Source of the DNA: an uncultured Pontibacter sp.
GTDB taxonomy: Bacteria; Bacteroidota; Bacteroidia; Cytophagales; Hymenobacteraceae
Reading direction: 5' to 3'
DNA length: 64,000 nucleotides
Assembly (NCBI RefSeq): GCF_947499215.1
Contig: NZ_CANMNI010000002.1
Coordinates: 1-64,000, forward strand
Shown here piece by piece: positions 9,801 through 18,916 of the stretch. Under the pieces are notes generated by a model. That model ran no database searches and was not told where the DNA came from. It saw only the letters and a program-made list of their open reading frames with translations. A program made the translations under genes and the position numbers. How positions within the stretch are numbered: the stretch's first letter is position 1; each line of letters opens with the position of its first letter.

Positions 9801-12800
9801 CGTGAAGGTCGCCGCTGCTTGGAAGTTCGTACCGTCAATCGAGTAGCTAAATGGAGCGGTTCCACCTGAAACATTCGTTAGGGTCAGTTCCGCATTCGCC
9901 GCGCCGCAGGTAGATGCCTTGGTTGAAGCGGTCAGGTCGGATGGTCCGGCGATATCAGTCACCACGATCTCCTTGCTGAAAGTACATCCGTTGGCGTCCT
10001 TCACGGTCACCGTGTATGTTCCAGCTAGTACTGCCTCAAAGGCAGTGCCTGATTGGAAGCTGTTACCGTCGATCGAGTAGGTATACCCGGCTGTTCCGCC
10101 CGTCACGCCTGTTACAGTAATAGTACCGTTGGCGCTGCCACAGGTAGAAGCCGCACTGGTTAGCGTCATTTCACTTGGACCAGCCACGTCTTCTATCGTC
10201 ACTGCTTTCGAGATTACACAGCCGTTGGCGTCTTTTACCGTAATGGTATGCTCACCGGCCAACAGACCTGTCAGCGTAGCTGAAGTCTGGAAGTTGGTGC
10301 CATCGGTGCTATAGGTATAAGGCGCTGTGCCCTCCTCTACTGAAGCAACCGTAACGGTACCGTTCGCGCGACCGCAGCTTGAAGACTGGGCCGTGACTAC
10401 GAAGTCAGACGGACCCGGGATGTTCTCCAGCGTCACCTCTTGGGTATAGGTACAGCCGTTGGCGTCTTTCACCGTTACTTGGTAGTCGCCGGCAGCCAAA
10501 GAGGCAAAAGAAGTTGCGCTCTGGAAGTTGGTGCCGTCGATGCTGTACGTATAAGGCGCTGTGCCTCCCGTCACCCCGTTGATGCTGAACGAAGCGTTCG
10601 GGTCGCCGCAGGTGCTTGCCTTTGGCGCAATCGCCAGTTCAGACGGACCAGCGATATCGCTTACCTGCACTTGTGCAGCATAAGTACAGCCTTTGGCATC
10701 CTTCACCGTGATGGTGTGCGTTCCGGCCACAAAACCGTTCAGCGTAGCCGAAGCTTGGAAGGTCGTTCCATCCTTGCTGTAGGTATAAGGAGCAAATCCA
10801 CCGGTTACTTCACCCACCGTGATCGTGCCGTTGTTGCTTCCGCAAGTAGAGGCTGTGGTAGTGGTGGCGAAGTTGGTTGGGATGTTCTTGTTGATGGTTA
10901 CGGCTCTGGTTACTGTACAGCCGTTGGCATCACGCACCGTCAAGGTATAGCTACCAGAGGCAAGGCCTGTGAAAGCCGTGCTGGTTTGGAAGGTGGTGCC
11001 ATTGATGCTGTACTGATAAGGTGCTGTTCCGCCTGTAACCGTTCCGGCCGTGATCAAGCCGTCGTTGTCGGCGCAGCTTGCCGCACCTGACGTAGCTGCT
11101 ACCGCCGTAGGACCGGCAATATCAGTTACTGTGAAGCCCTTTTCGAAGGTACAGCCGTTGGCATCCTTCACCGTGATCGTGTGCGTCCCCGCTGCAAAAC
11201 CAGTGAGGGTTGTCTCCGACTGGAAGTTCACACCGTCTTTGCTGTACTGATAAGGTGCCGTACCGCCGGTTGTTCCTGTAATGGTCAGTTCGCCGTTGCT
11301 AGCGCCACAAGTGGAGGCTTTAGCAGTGGCTACCAGATCAGATGGACCGGCAATGTCAGTCACCGTAATCTCTCTGCTGAATGTACAGCCGTTGGCGTCT
11401 TTCACCGTCACGGTATAGGTACCAGCCAGTACCGACTCAAAGCGTGTTCCGGCTTGGAAAGTCGTACCGTTGATGGCGTAGGTATAAGGAGCTGTTCCGC
11501 CGGTCACGCCATTCACGGTTACCACACCGTTGGCGCTGCCGCAGGTAGAGGCTGTGCTGGCCAGTGTCAATTCACTTGGTCCCGGGATGTCAGCCACTTC
11601 AATCGTCTTGGCGATCAAGCAACCGTTGGCGTCTTTCACAGTGATTGTATACTCTCCTGCCGCCAGCGAACCGAAGTTGGCCGAAGTCTGGAAAGTAGAA
11701 CCATCCTTGCTGTAGGCATAAGGAGCCGTGCCGCCTACCACATCACTGATGCTGATAGTTGCGTTGCTGTTGCCGCAAGTGGAAGCAGCGCCAGCCATTG
11801 TGAAGTCAGACGGTCCTGCGATATCCTGTACTTCTACCGTTACCGTACCGATACAACCGTTGGCGTCTTTCACCGAAACCGAGTACTCTCCTGCCAGCAC
11901 GTTTGTAAACTGGGTCGTGCTTTGGAAGTTGGTACCATCGATGCTATAGGTATAAGGAGCCACGCCGCCTGTCACAGTTCCCACCGTGATGCGGCCATTA
12001 TTGGCGCCGCAGGTAGTGGCTGTGGTAGAAGCACTGAACTGAGGGCCTTCCACATTCTCCAATGTAACCGACTTAGTGAACTCACAGCCTTTCGCATCGC
12101 GCACTGTAATGCGATGCGCACCTGCTGCCAATTCACTGAAAGTAGCACCAGACTGGAAGCTGCCGTTGTTTACACTATAAGTATAAGGTGCCGTACCGCC
12201 TGTCACTGTGCCCACTGTAATGCTACCGTCGCTGCGTCCGCAGGTGGATGGCACTGTAGAGCTGGCAAAGTTGGTTGGCACATTCTCTCCCACTGTCACT
12301 GTGCGTGTCACGGTACAGCCGTTGGCATCCTTTGCTGTCAAGGTATAGCTACCGGAGGCCAGACCATTGAAGGCTGTTGCGCTCTGGAAAGTAGTACCGT
12401 TGATGCTGTAGGTATAAGGGGCCGTGCCGCCTGTTACCGTACCAGCCGTGATGGAGCCGTCGTTGTCGTTACAGCTGGCCGGAGTGGCTGAAGCTGCAAC
12501 TGCAGTAGGTCCGCCAATGTTAGTTACCGTAACTGACTTCTCAAACGTACAGCCGTTTGCGTCGCGCACTGTGATGGTGTGCGTACCGGCCGCGAAACCT
12601 GTTAGGGTCGTTTCAGTTTGGAAGTTCACGCCATCCTTGCTGTAGGTATAGCCGGCTGTTCCACCTGTCACGCCTGTCACCGTAATCTCACCGTTGCTGG
12701 TGCCGCAGGTAGTTGCTTTGGCAGTAGCGGTAAAATCAGTCGGTCCAGCGATATTCTCTACTTCGATCTCCTTGCTGAAGGTACAGCCGTTAGCGTCTTT

Positions 12801-15800
12801 TACCGTGATGGTATAAGTACCCGCCAGCACTGTTCCGAAAGAAGCCGAAGTCTGGAATGTACCGTCATTCAAGCTATAAGTATAAGGAGCTGTTCCTCCT
12901 GCCACATTGCTCACAGAAATAGAGCCGTTCGCGCTGCCGCAAGTAGAGGCGTTCGAAGCAAGTGTCAAACCTGATGGTCCCGCAATATCCGTTACTTCCA
13001 CTTCGCGGGTAGCCGTACAGCCGTTGGCATCTTTCACTGCAATGGTGTAAGTGCCAGCTGCCAGTCCTGTAAAGCTTGTGCTACTCTGGAAAGTACCGCC
13101 GTTGATGCTGTAGGTATAAGGGGTCGTACCGCCGTTTACCTCGCTCACGCTGATGCGTCCGTTGCTGGCCCCGCAGGTAGAGGCCTGAGCCGTTGCCGTG
13201 AAATTCGGACCGGCAATGTTACTTACCGCTACGTCTTTGGCAAAAGTACAGCCGTTGGCATCGCGTACCGAGATGTTGTGCGTGCCTTCCGCCAAGCCTG
13301 TGAATGTTGCTGAGGTTTGGAAAGCTGCACCGTTGATACTGTAGGTATAAGGCTCTACGCCACCGCTCACATTCGTCACCGTCAGTTGACCATTCGGGTT
13401 ACCGCAAGTGGACGAGGTAGCAGAGGCAGTCAGATCAGAAGGACCTGCCACATCGCTTACCGTAACTTGGCGTGCGATGATACAGCCTTTCGCGTCTTTC
13501 ACCGTGATGGTGTGCGTACCGGCCACAAAGCCCGTCAGCGTAGCTGAAGTCTGGAAGGTCGAACCATCCTTGCTGTAGGTATAAGGCGAGAAACCTCCCG
13601 TCACCGTACCCACCGTGATTGTGCCGTTGTTGCTTCCGCAAGTAGAGGCTTTAGTCGTAGAGGCAAAGTTGGTCGGGATGTTCTTGGTTACACTTACTGT
13701 TCTGGTTACTGTACAGCCGTTGGCGTCTTTCGCCGTCAGGGTATAACTACCAGAGGCGAGACCTGTGAAAGCCGTGCTGCTTTGGAAGGTCGTGCCGTTG
13801 ATAGAATACTGATAAGGAGCCGTGCCGCCCGTTACCGCACCGGCCGTGATAGAGCCGTCGTTGTCGGCGCAGCTAGCCGCAGCCGAAGTAGCGGAAACCG
13901 CCGTAGGGCCGGCGATGTTGGTCAGCGTAAACGACTTGGAAGTGATACAGCCGTTGGCGTCCTTCACCGTGATGGTGTGGGAGCTGGCAGCAAGTCCTGT
14001 GAAGGTGGCTGAAGCTTGGAAGTTCACGCCGTCCTTGCTATAGGTATAGCCGGATGCTCCGCCTGTCACGCCTGTTACCCTAATCTCACCATTGGCAGCG
14101 CCGCAGGTAGTGTTGCTCGCAGTAGCGGCAAAATCAGAAGGGCCGGCGATGTTGGTGACAGCTATTTGCTTGGCGATGGTACATCCGTTGGCGTCTTTCA
14201 CCGTGATGGTGTAAGAGCCTTCTGCTAATGATCCGAAGGATGTGGAAGTCTGGAAGTTGGTACCGTCCTTACTATAGGTATAAGGCGATGTGCCACCTGT
14301 TACCGCACCTACTGCGATGGTCCCGTTGCTGGCACCGCACGTTGAGGCATTGGCCGTCAGCACAAAATTACTTGGGCCGGCTACATCTTCTACCACTACA
14401 TCTTTCGCGAAAATACAGCCGTTGGCGTCTTTCACGGTGATGGTATACGTACCCGCTGTCAGCGAACCAAAGGTGTTAGACGACTGGAAGCTTGTACCGT
14501 CTTTGCTATAGGTATAGGCAGAAGTACCGCCAGTAACAGCCGTTACCCGGATGCTTCCGTTGTTGCGACCGCAAGAGGTTGTGGTTACAGCGGCCGTAAA
14601 ATTTGAAGGACCCGCTACATCCGATACTACAACCGCTTCTGTGTGCGTACAGCCATTGGCGTCGCGTACCGTTACATTGTAGGTTCTGGCGATCAGAGCC
14701 GTGAAAGTAGCCGAAGCTTGGAAGTTGGTGCCATCTATACTATAGGTATAAGTCGCAGTTCCTCCTGTCACATTGCTCACAGTAAACTCACCGTTGGCAG
14801 CGCCACAGGTAGATGCTTTCACCGTTGCTATCAGGTCAGTTGGACCGGCGGTGTTCGTTACCGTAATTGATTTTGAGAACGTACAGTTGTTGGCATCCTT
14901 CACCGTGATGGTATAGTTACCCGCCAACAGATTGCTGAAGGAAGTACCGCTCTGGAAGGCGCCGCCGTTGATGGAATAGGTATAAGGAGAAACACCACCC
15001 GTCGTACCGTTCACACGCACAATACCATTGCTGGCGCCGCAAGTGCTGGCAGTGCTCGCTAAGTTCATGTTAGTAGGACCAGCGATGTTGGTCACGGCTA
15101 CCGAAGCAGTTTTCAAACAGCCGTTCGCATCGCGTACCGTAATGCTATAAGTTCCGGCTGCAAGATTATCGAACAGTGCCGCATCCTGAAAATTCGTACC
15201 GTCTTTGCTATACTTGAAAGGAGACGTTCCCCCGCTCACCGCTACATTGATTCGTCCGTTGCTGTTACCACAAGTCGAGGCAGTGGCTGCTGCTGTGAAC
15301 TCAGGACCGGCAATGTTTGACACCACAACCGTCTCCGTATAGAGACAGCCGTTTGCATCCTTCACAGTTACCTGATAATCGCCAGCAGCCAGTGCTGAGA
15401 ATGAGTTGGAGCTCTGGAATGCGCCGCCGTTGATGGAGTAGGTATAGTTCCACGTACCGCCTGTAACGGTGCTGACCGTAAAGCTACCATTCGGGTTGCC
15501 GCAAGTAGAGGCCTGCACTGTCGCCTGCAGATCCGTCGGACCCGGGATGTTGGTGATCGTTACGGTTTTAGCAAATGTACAGCCGCGCGCATCCTTTATA
15601 GTAATAGTGTGCGTGCCTTCCGCAAAACCAGTCAGCGTAGCCGAGGTCTGGAAAGTTGTACCGTTTTTGCTGTAGGTATAAGGCGATGTGCCACCGATGA
15701 TGTTGCTCACCACGACAGTACCGTTGCTGTTGCCGCAAGTGGCAGCTGTTGGGGTGGCCGTAAAGCCTGTCGGCATCACTTTTTCGATCGTAACGGCAGT

Positions 15801-18401
15801 AGTCACCGTACAGCCATTCGCGTCGCGGGCCGTCAGGGTATAGCTGCCGGAGGCAAGGCCTGTGAAAGCCGTGCTAGTCTGGAAAGTCGTGCCGTTGATG
15901 GAGTACTGGTAAGGAGAAGTGCCACCCGTTACCGCACCGGCCGTGATGGAGCCGTCATTGTCAGCGCAGCTTGCCGCGCCTGCCGTTGCAGCTGCTGCTG
16001 TCGGGCCAGCGATATTGGTCAGCGTGAAGCTCTTGGCAACAATACAACCGTTCGCGTCCTTCACCGTGATGGTGTGGGAGCCAGCGGCCAGCCCTGTGAA
16101 GGTGGCTGAAGTTTGGAAGTTCACGCCGTCCTTGCTGTAAGTATAAGGAGAAGTGCCGCCCGTTCTGCCCGTCACCGTGATCTCGCCGTTTGCCGCACCG
16201 CAGGTGGTGGCTTTCAGGCTAGTCGTGAAATTTGTGGGACCGGCGATGTTGGTTACTGTCACTTGCTTGGCGAAGGTACAGCCTTTGGCGTCCTTCACCG
16301 TGATGGTGTGCGTACCGGCAGCCAAGCCAGTCAGTGTAGCAGAAGCTTGGAAAGCAGAACCGTCTTTGCTATAGGTGTAAGGACTGATGCCTCCAACAAT
16401 ATCACTTACCGTTACACTGCCATTGCTGGCACCGCAGGTAGAGGAGGCGGGAGTAGCCGTAAAGTTTGTCAGCGTAGCCAAGCTCACCGTCACAGCTGCT
16501 GTTACCGTACAGCCGTTGGCGTCGCGGGCCGTCAAGGTATAGCTGCCGGAGGCAAGGCCTGTGAAAGCCGTGCTAGTCTGGAAAGTCGTGCCGTTGATGG
16601 AGTACTGGTAAGGAGAAGTGCCACCCGTTACCGCACCGGCAGTGATAGAGCCGTCGTTGTTGTTACAGCTAGCCGGTGAAGATGATACTGCCACCGCCGT
16701 AGGGCCGGGGATATTGGTTAGCGTGAAAGCCTTTGCAACTGTACAACCGTTGGCATCCTTTACTGTAATAGTATGGCTGCCCGGAGCAAGACCGCTGATT
16801 GTGGCTGAAGTCTGGAAATTGGTGCCGTCTTTACTATAGGTGTAAGGTGCGGTACCTTCTGTCACTCCTGTCACCGTAATAGAACCATTGCTGGCGCCGC
16901 AGGTAGCATTACTAGTTGTAGCCGTAAAGTTAGATGGGCCGGTTACCTCTGTGATCGTAAGGGATTGTGACAGGGCACAGCCTTTTTCGTCAGTTACCGT
17001 GACAGTATAGCTGCCAGCAGACAAGCCGTTGATCGAAGCAGTGGTTGCGCCGTTGCTCCACAAATAGCTTACAGTTCCCTGTGCTCCCGTTACATTTGCG
17101 GTAATGGTGCCCAAGGTGCCGTTACATATAACCGGTGTCCCGTCCAGCGTAACTGCCATGTTATAAAAGGTGATCAGCACTTGGTCGCTTACAGGCGAAC
17201 AGTTGCCGTTGCCAGTTGAAGTCAGGGTGAGGCGAACAGAACCCGCGCTGATATCTGCTGCAGAAGGGGTATAAACCGCATTCAGGTTATCAGGATTCGA
17301 GAAGGTACCTGATCCGCCTGTGCTCCAACGACCACCTAAAGCCGCTGTTACGGTTCCGGCTAGTTGCACCGTGCCCGAGGCACAGGCCAACTGGTCTTGA
17401 CCCGCATTGGCGGAGAGGTTAGTCACCACATTTGTGGTGGCCGAGAACTCTTGGCAATTGATAGAGTTTCGTGGAACTACTACAAACTTATAGGTACCGA
17501 TCGTATTAGCGGTGTAAGTGATGTTATTGCCTACAACCGTGTTGTTGGGCCCGTACCAGAAATAGTCGAAATCGCCGTCACCACCTGTCACAGTTCCGGT
17601 TAGTTCTACCCCCGAACCACCCGGACAGATAATTGCTGGCTCGGGTCCAATTGAGGCTACAGGCTTAGGGTAGAAATAAACCCGCACCACATCGCAGTAA
17701 GGAAGGGAGGAACAAGGTGAAGCCACCGAGTTACCGCAAACTTCGTAGTCCACGAAGGCTGGCGCGAACTCATCTGGTGTTACAACAGCCTCTGAGTTAC
17801 CGTTTGGAAAGCTTAGGTACTTATTATATAGGCCGCCTCCGGTAATGTCACGCCATACGATGGAAGACTCCTCAAAAGCAATAGGCGCTTTCAGAATGCC
17901 AATACAGCCTCCTGTCACTTTTATATCATCTTGTGGCTCAAAAGCGGCTATAGACTTAATAACAAATTCATGCCCTGCGTTACCGGGCATACACAATGTA
18001 ATGGTATGCGGTCCGGGACCATCCACACAAATCGGGTCGCCGACATTGGCCGTGCGACCACCGCATTCGTCATTACCATTGTTAAGCCGGTAGATCATAG
18101 AACCGGAAGGTTCTGGACCAGCTACGATCTCCAGTTCCAAACCACCGGCATTCGGGTGAAGTGTCACCCTGAACTGTATACAGTTCTCCTGCTTATCCGC
18201 CCCACAGAGTTGCCCCCTTCTGGTAACATTCTGGTTATCGTTTCGTGAATCCCACAGTCCGTTGGGGTTACTAGAAAGATCCACAGTCACAATAGGCGTT
18301 TCTCTTTGCGCAAACACACTATGGGATGTCACTAGCTGTAACACCCCTAAGAGTAAAATCGCAAAAAAGTAAGAAATTTTCCGAGTAGAGTTTATTTCCA
18401 T
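6882..18401 (-). CDS. Giant SprB-repeat adhesin with T9SS type B sorting domain
   Basis: A 3839-residue surface protein. A signal peptide (1-32, ending HSVFAQ) precedes a unique N-terminal region (about 33-240), PKD/Ig-like modules (about 240-410), and some 43 tandem SprB-type repeats (about 414-3740) averaging 78 residues. The canonical unit reads roughly STCGxxNGxITV, then GGTAPYTYSxDG, NFQ, and ends ITVKDANGC, giving two cysteines per unit. The last 85 or so residues carry NGFTPNGDGINDRW and VFNRWG, the gliding-associated type B T9SS signal, so the protein should cross the outer membrane by T9SS and be anchored at the surface. SprB is the mobile gliding adhesin of Flavobacterium; motility in this organism is inference. 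The next gene is its SprF-like partner. An unusual C7 run lies just before the start codon on the coding strand. Confidence 0.92.
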   Translation of the reverse strand: MEINSTRKISYFFAILLLGVLQLVTSHSVFAQRETPIVTVDLSSNPNGLWDSRNDNQNVTRRGQLCGADKQENCIQFRVTLHPNAGGLELEIVAGPEPSGSMIYRLNNGNDECGGRTANVGDPICVDGPGPHTITLCMPGNAGHEFVIKSIAAFEPQDDIKVTGGCIGILKAPIAFEESSIVWRDITGGGLYNKYLSFPNGNSEAVVTPDEFAPAFVDYEVCGNSVASPCSSLPYCDVVRVYFYPKPVASIGPEPAIICPGGSGVELTGTVTGGDGDFDYFWYGPNNTVVGNNITYTANTIGTYKFVVVPRNSINCQEFSATTNVVTNLSANAGQDQLACASGTVQLAGTVTAALGGRWSTGGSGTFSNPDNLNAVYTPSAADISAGSVRLTLTSTGNGNCSPVSDQVLITFYNMAVTLDGTPVICNGTLGTITANVTGAQGTVSYLWSNGATTASINGLSAGSYTVTVTDEKGCALSQSLTITEVTGPSNFTATTSNATCGASNGSITVTGVTEGTAPYTYSKDGTNFQTSATISGLAPGSHTITVKDANGCTVAKAFTLTNIPGPTAVAVSSSPASCNNNDGSITAGAVTGGTSPYQYSINGTTFQTSTAFTGLASGSYTLTARDANGCTVTAAVTVSLATLTNFTATPASSTCGASNGSVTVSDIVGGISPYTYSKDGSAFQASATLTGLAAGTHTITVKDAKGCTFAKQVTVTNIAGPTNFTTSLKATTCGAANGEITVTGRTGGTSPYTYSKDGVNFQTSATFTGLAAGSHTITVKDANGCIVAKSFTLTNIAGPTAAAATAGAASCADNDGSITAGAVTGGTSPYQYSINGTTFQTSTAFTGLASGSYTLTARDANGCTVTTAVTIEKVMPTGFTATPTAATCGNSNGTVVVSNIIGGTSPYTYSKNGTTFQTSATLTGFAEGTHTITIKDARGCTFAKTVTITNIPGPTDLQATVQASTCGNPNGSFTVSTVTGGTWNYTYSINGGAFQSSNSFSALAAGDYQVTVKDANGCLYTETVVVSNIAGPEFTAAATASTCGNSNGRINVAVSGGTSPFKYSKDGTNFQDAALFDNLAAGTYSITVRDANGCLKTASVAVTNIAGPTNMNLASTASTCGASNGIVRVNGTTGGVSPYTYSINGGAFQSGTSFSNLLAGNYTITVKDANNCTFSKSITVTNTAGPTDLIATVKASTCGAANGEFTVSNVTGGTATYTYSIDGTNFQASATFTALIARTYNVTVRDANGCTHTEAVVVSDVAGPSNFTAAVTTTSCGRNNGSIRVTAVTGGTSAYTYSKDGTSFQSSNTFGSLTAGTYTITVKDANGCIFAKDVVVEDVAGPSNFVLTANASTCGASNGTIAVGAVTGGTSPYTYSKDGTNFQTSTSFGSLAEGSYTITVKDANGCTIAKQIAVTNIAGPSDFAATASNTTCGAANGEIRVTGVTGGASGYTYSKDGVNFQASATFTGLAASSHTITVKDANGCITSKSFTLTNIAGPTAVSATSAAASCADNDGSITAGAVTGGTAPYQYSINGTTFQSSTAFTGLASGSYTLTAKDANGCTVTRTVSVTKNIPTNFASTTKASTCGSNNGTITVGTVTGGFSPYTYSKDGSTFQTSATLTGFVAGTHTITVKDAKGCIIARQVTVSDVAGPSDLTASATSSTCGNPNGQLTVTNVSGGVEPYTYSINGAAFQTSATFTGLAEGTHNISVRDANGCTFAKDVAVSNIAGPNFTATAQASTCGASNGRISVSEVNGGTTPYTYSINGGTFQSSTSFTGLAAGTYTIAVKDANGCTATREVEVTDIAGPSGLTLASNASTCGSANGSISVSNVAGGTAPYTYSLNDGTFQTSASFGTVLAGTYTITVKDANGCTFSKEIEVENIAGPTDFTATAKATTCGTSNGEITVTGVTGGTAGYTYSKDGVNFQTETTLTGFAAGTHTITVRDANGCTFEKSVTVTNIGGPTAVAASATPASCNDNDGSITAGTVTGGTAPYTYSINGTTFQSATAFNGLASGSYTLTAKDANGCTVTRTVTVGENVPTNFASSTVPSTCGRSDGSITVGTVTGGTAPYTYSVNNGSFQSGATFSELAAGAHRITVRDAKGCEFTKSVTLENVEGPQFSASTTATTCGANNGRITVGTVTGGVAPYTYSIDGTNFQSTTQFTNVLAGEYSVSVKDANGCIGTVTVEVQDIAGPSDFTMAGAASTCGNSNATISISDVVGGTAPYAYSKDGSTFQTSANFGSLAAGEYTITVKDANGCLIAKTIEVADIPGPSELTLASTASTCGSANGVVTVNGVTGGTAPYTYAINGTTFQAGTRFESVLAGTYTVTVKDANGCTFSREITVTDIAGPSDLVATAKASTCGASNGELTITGTTGGTAPYQYSKDGVNFQSETTLTGFAAGTHTITVKDANGCTFEKGFTVTDIAGPTAVAATSGAASCADNDGLITAGTVTGGTAPYQYSINGTTFQTSTAFTGLASGSYTLTVRDANGCTVTRAVTINKNIPTNFATTTTASTCGSNNGTITVGEVTGGFAPYTYSKDGTTFQASATLNGFVAGTHTITVKDAKGCTYAAQVQVSDIAGPSELAIAPKASTCGDPNASFSINGVTGGTAPYTYSIDGTNFQSATSFASLAAGDYQVTVKDANGCTYTQEVTLENIPGPSDFVVTAQSSSCGRANGTVTVASVEEGTAPYTYSTDGTNFQTSATLTGLLAGEHTITVKDANGCVISKAVTIEDVAGPSEMTLTSAASTCGSANGTITVTGVTGGTAGYTYSIDGNSFQSGTAFEAVLAGTYTVTVKDANGCTFSKEIVVTDIAGPSDLTASTKASTCGAANAELTLTNVSGGTAPFSYSIDGTNFQAAATFTGLLAGSHSITVKDANGCTFAKAFTVTDIAGPAAVAASAQAATCADNDGRITAGTVTGGTAPYTYSLNGGAFQSRTAFTALASGEYTLTVRDANGCETTTTVKVDKEGPGSFVASTSNSTCGSDNGSIRVTSVNGGVAPYTYSLNGGAYQSAANFSGLLAGEYTVTVKDANDCTHTETITISDVAGPSDLTASAQNTTCGNSNGQISVSNVTGGTAPYTYSINGTNFQSSASLTALAAGEYLVTVKDANGCTFAKAVTVTNTDGPEGFATTTKASTCGASNGSVSIGAVTGGRAPYTYSKDGSNFQNSAELTGMAAGNHTVFIKDANGCTFSKAVVIENIAGPTEFALTASTATCGEANGGIEVSGVKGGTAPYTYSLNGGDFQSNAGFVSIAAGEHTITVKDANGCTIDKKVVVDNVAGPSDLTASTTAASCDANDGTITVGQVTGGTAPYTYSLNGGAFQASTAFAALAPGEYEVTVKDANGCSTVTTVTVGQKGPKEATVVAQQAACGETNGSITVTAVNGGTTPYTYSLNGGSFQASATFANLAAGAYTITIKDAEGCAITVEQSVSNSGGVESFTATGTDASCGERNGRIAISAIVGGTAPYTYSIDGTNFVSDASFTGLAEGEYTVYVKDASGCMLTETVTLQNSPMLTDVKFTVSAATCGDAAGEVVVTEVTGGTAPYAYSLDGTNFSSSATLANVAAGSYTLTVKDAKGCTFSVALTVDGRNSEIAYVRNISCFGETNGAIGFTVTGGDANTEYSIDNGKTFQKNPEFTGLAKGTYQLVTRFSADCRIELGKVEVKEPALLQMAVTPSNGVMGQPNSGSAAVTTISGGTAPYSYSLNYGEYAADSVFKNLRGGEHFLIVRDANGCTTELTFTVESLGELDIPNGFTPNGDGINDRWVIRNLPELYPNCRVTVFNRWGSPVFESKGYGKEWDGTHNGKRLPDGTYYAIIEFGDAIPAVKTSVTIMR
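7150..17160 (-). repeat. Array of about 43 SprB repeat units, period about 233 bp
   Basis: The YxYS core recurs at about 7271, 7525, 7747, 7976, 8211 and so on to 16838, with a divergent unit at 17063; the mean spacing of the canonical units is 233 bp. Units carrying a DND motif (A-S/T-C-x-DNDG) are phased at 8435, 9602, 11003, 12401, 13799, 15896 and 16595, showing a six-unit superperiod of 1398-1401 bp over the middle. No frameshift or stop interrupts the array. Confidence 0.9.
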
Positions 18402-18403
18402 AC

Positions 18404-18410
18404 GGGGGGG
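18404..18410 (-). other. C7 homopolymer next to the SprB-like start codon
   Basis: On the coding (minus) strand seven cytosines lie from -3 to -9 relative to the ATG at 18401. Bacteroidota leaders are normally A/T-rich at this place. Length changes in the tract could alter translation initiation without changing the reading frame; this is inference. Confidence 0.4.
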
Positions 18411-18878
18411 ATTAGGGTGAACGATGTTGTTTTCATTTGAGTCGGTTTAAATTATGCCGCACTGCGTACAGCAGAACTTATTTGAGCATTCAATAATAAT
18501 TAAGTTTATAAAAAATTGTATTTTGTATATTTCAAACAATCAAAAATGAGAATATATTTTTCAGAATAAATCAGTCTTCTCTGTTAAATCCACTATCCAT
18601 CCAAAAAAACAAGCTTTTAATTTCGATAAGAAAACATGTTAACACCTTGTTTTCAGCTAATTACCAATGAATCATAAAAATTCAGCAGGTAAATTAAACA
18701 TTATTTCTGAAACAGAACAATACAAAATATATTTTCCAGAATATTACATTAGGAACAACCCAAAATTTGATTTTAACAACATTGGCTAATACAAAAACCT
18801 TCCAATGAACCTGTGTTATACAAACAGGCGCTGAAGAACCGGCTCCTCCATGCCTATGCGACGAATACCAAAAAACAC

Positions 18879-18886
18879 TACCTTTG
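18879..18886 (+). promoter_or_regulatory. Bacteroidota -7 element (TACCTTTG)
   Basis: TACCTTTG matches the TAnnTTTG -7 consensus of the Bacteroidota primary sigma factor and lies 30 bp before the start codon at 18917. A good -33 partner is not obvious. Confidence 0.5.
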
Positions 18887-18916
18887 TAAGACTGCTTAAC
18901 CAAGTCAGAAACTAAT

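Larger units (their letters stand above)
18402..18916. other. AT-rich divergent intergenic region
   Basis: A 515-bp AT-rich region between the SprB-like gene (minus) and the hypothetical gene at 18917 (plus). It should hold the promoter of the giant adhesin, but I could not place a clear TAnnTTTG on the minus strand. Apart from the plus-strand promoter at 18879 no feature is visible. Confidence 0.6.

Noticed and set aside
8418-12491. Long plus-strand open frames (8418-9107, 10440-11090, 11181-12491) across the SprB-like gene
   Set aside because: They are antisense to a strongly supported 3839-residue gene and recur with the repeat period; their residue pattern is an artefact of the repeated codons.
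7150-17160. Regular repeats that might be taken for a CRISPR or satellite array
   Set aside because: Units are about 233 bp, in frame and encode protein; there are no short repeats with unique spacers.
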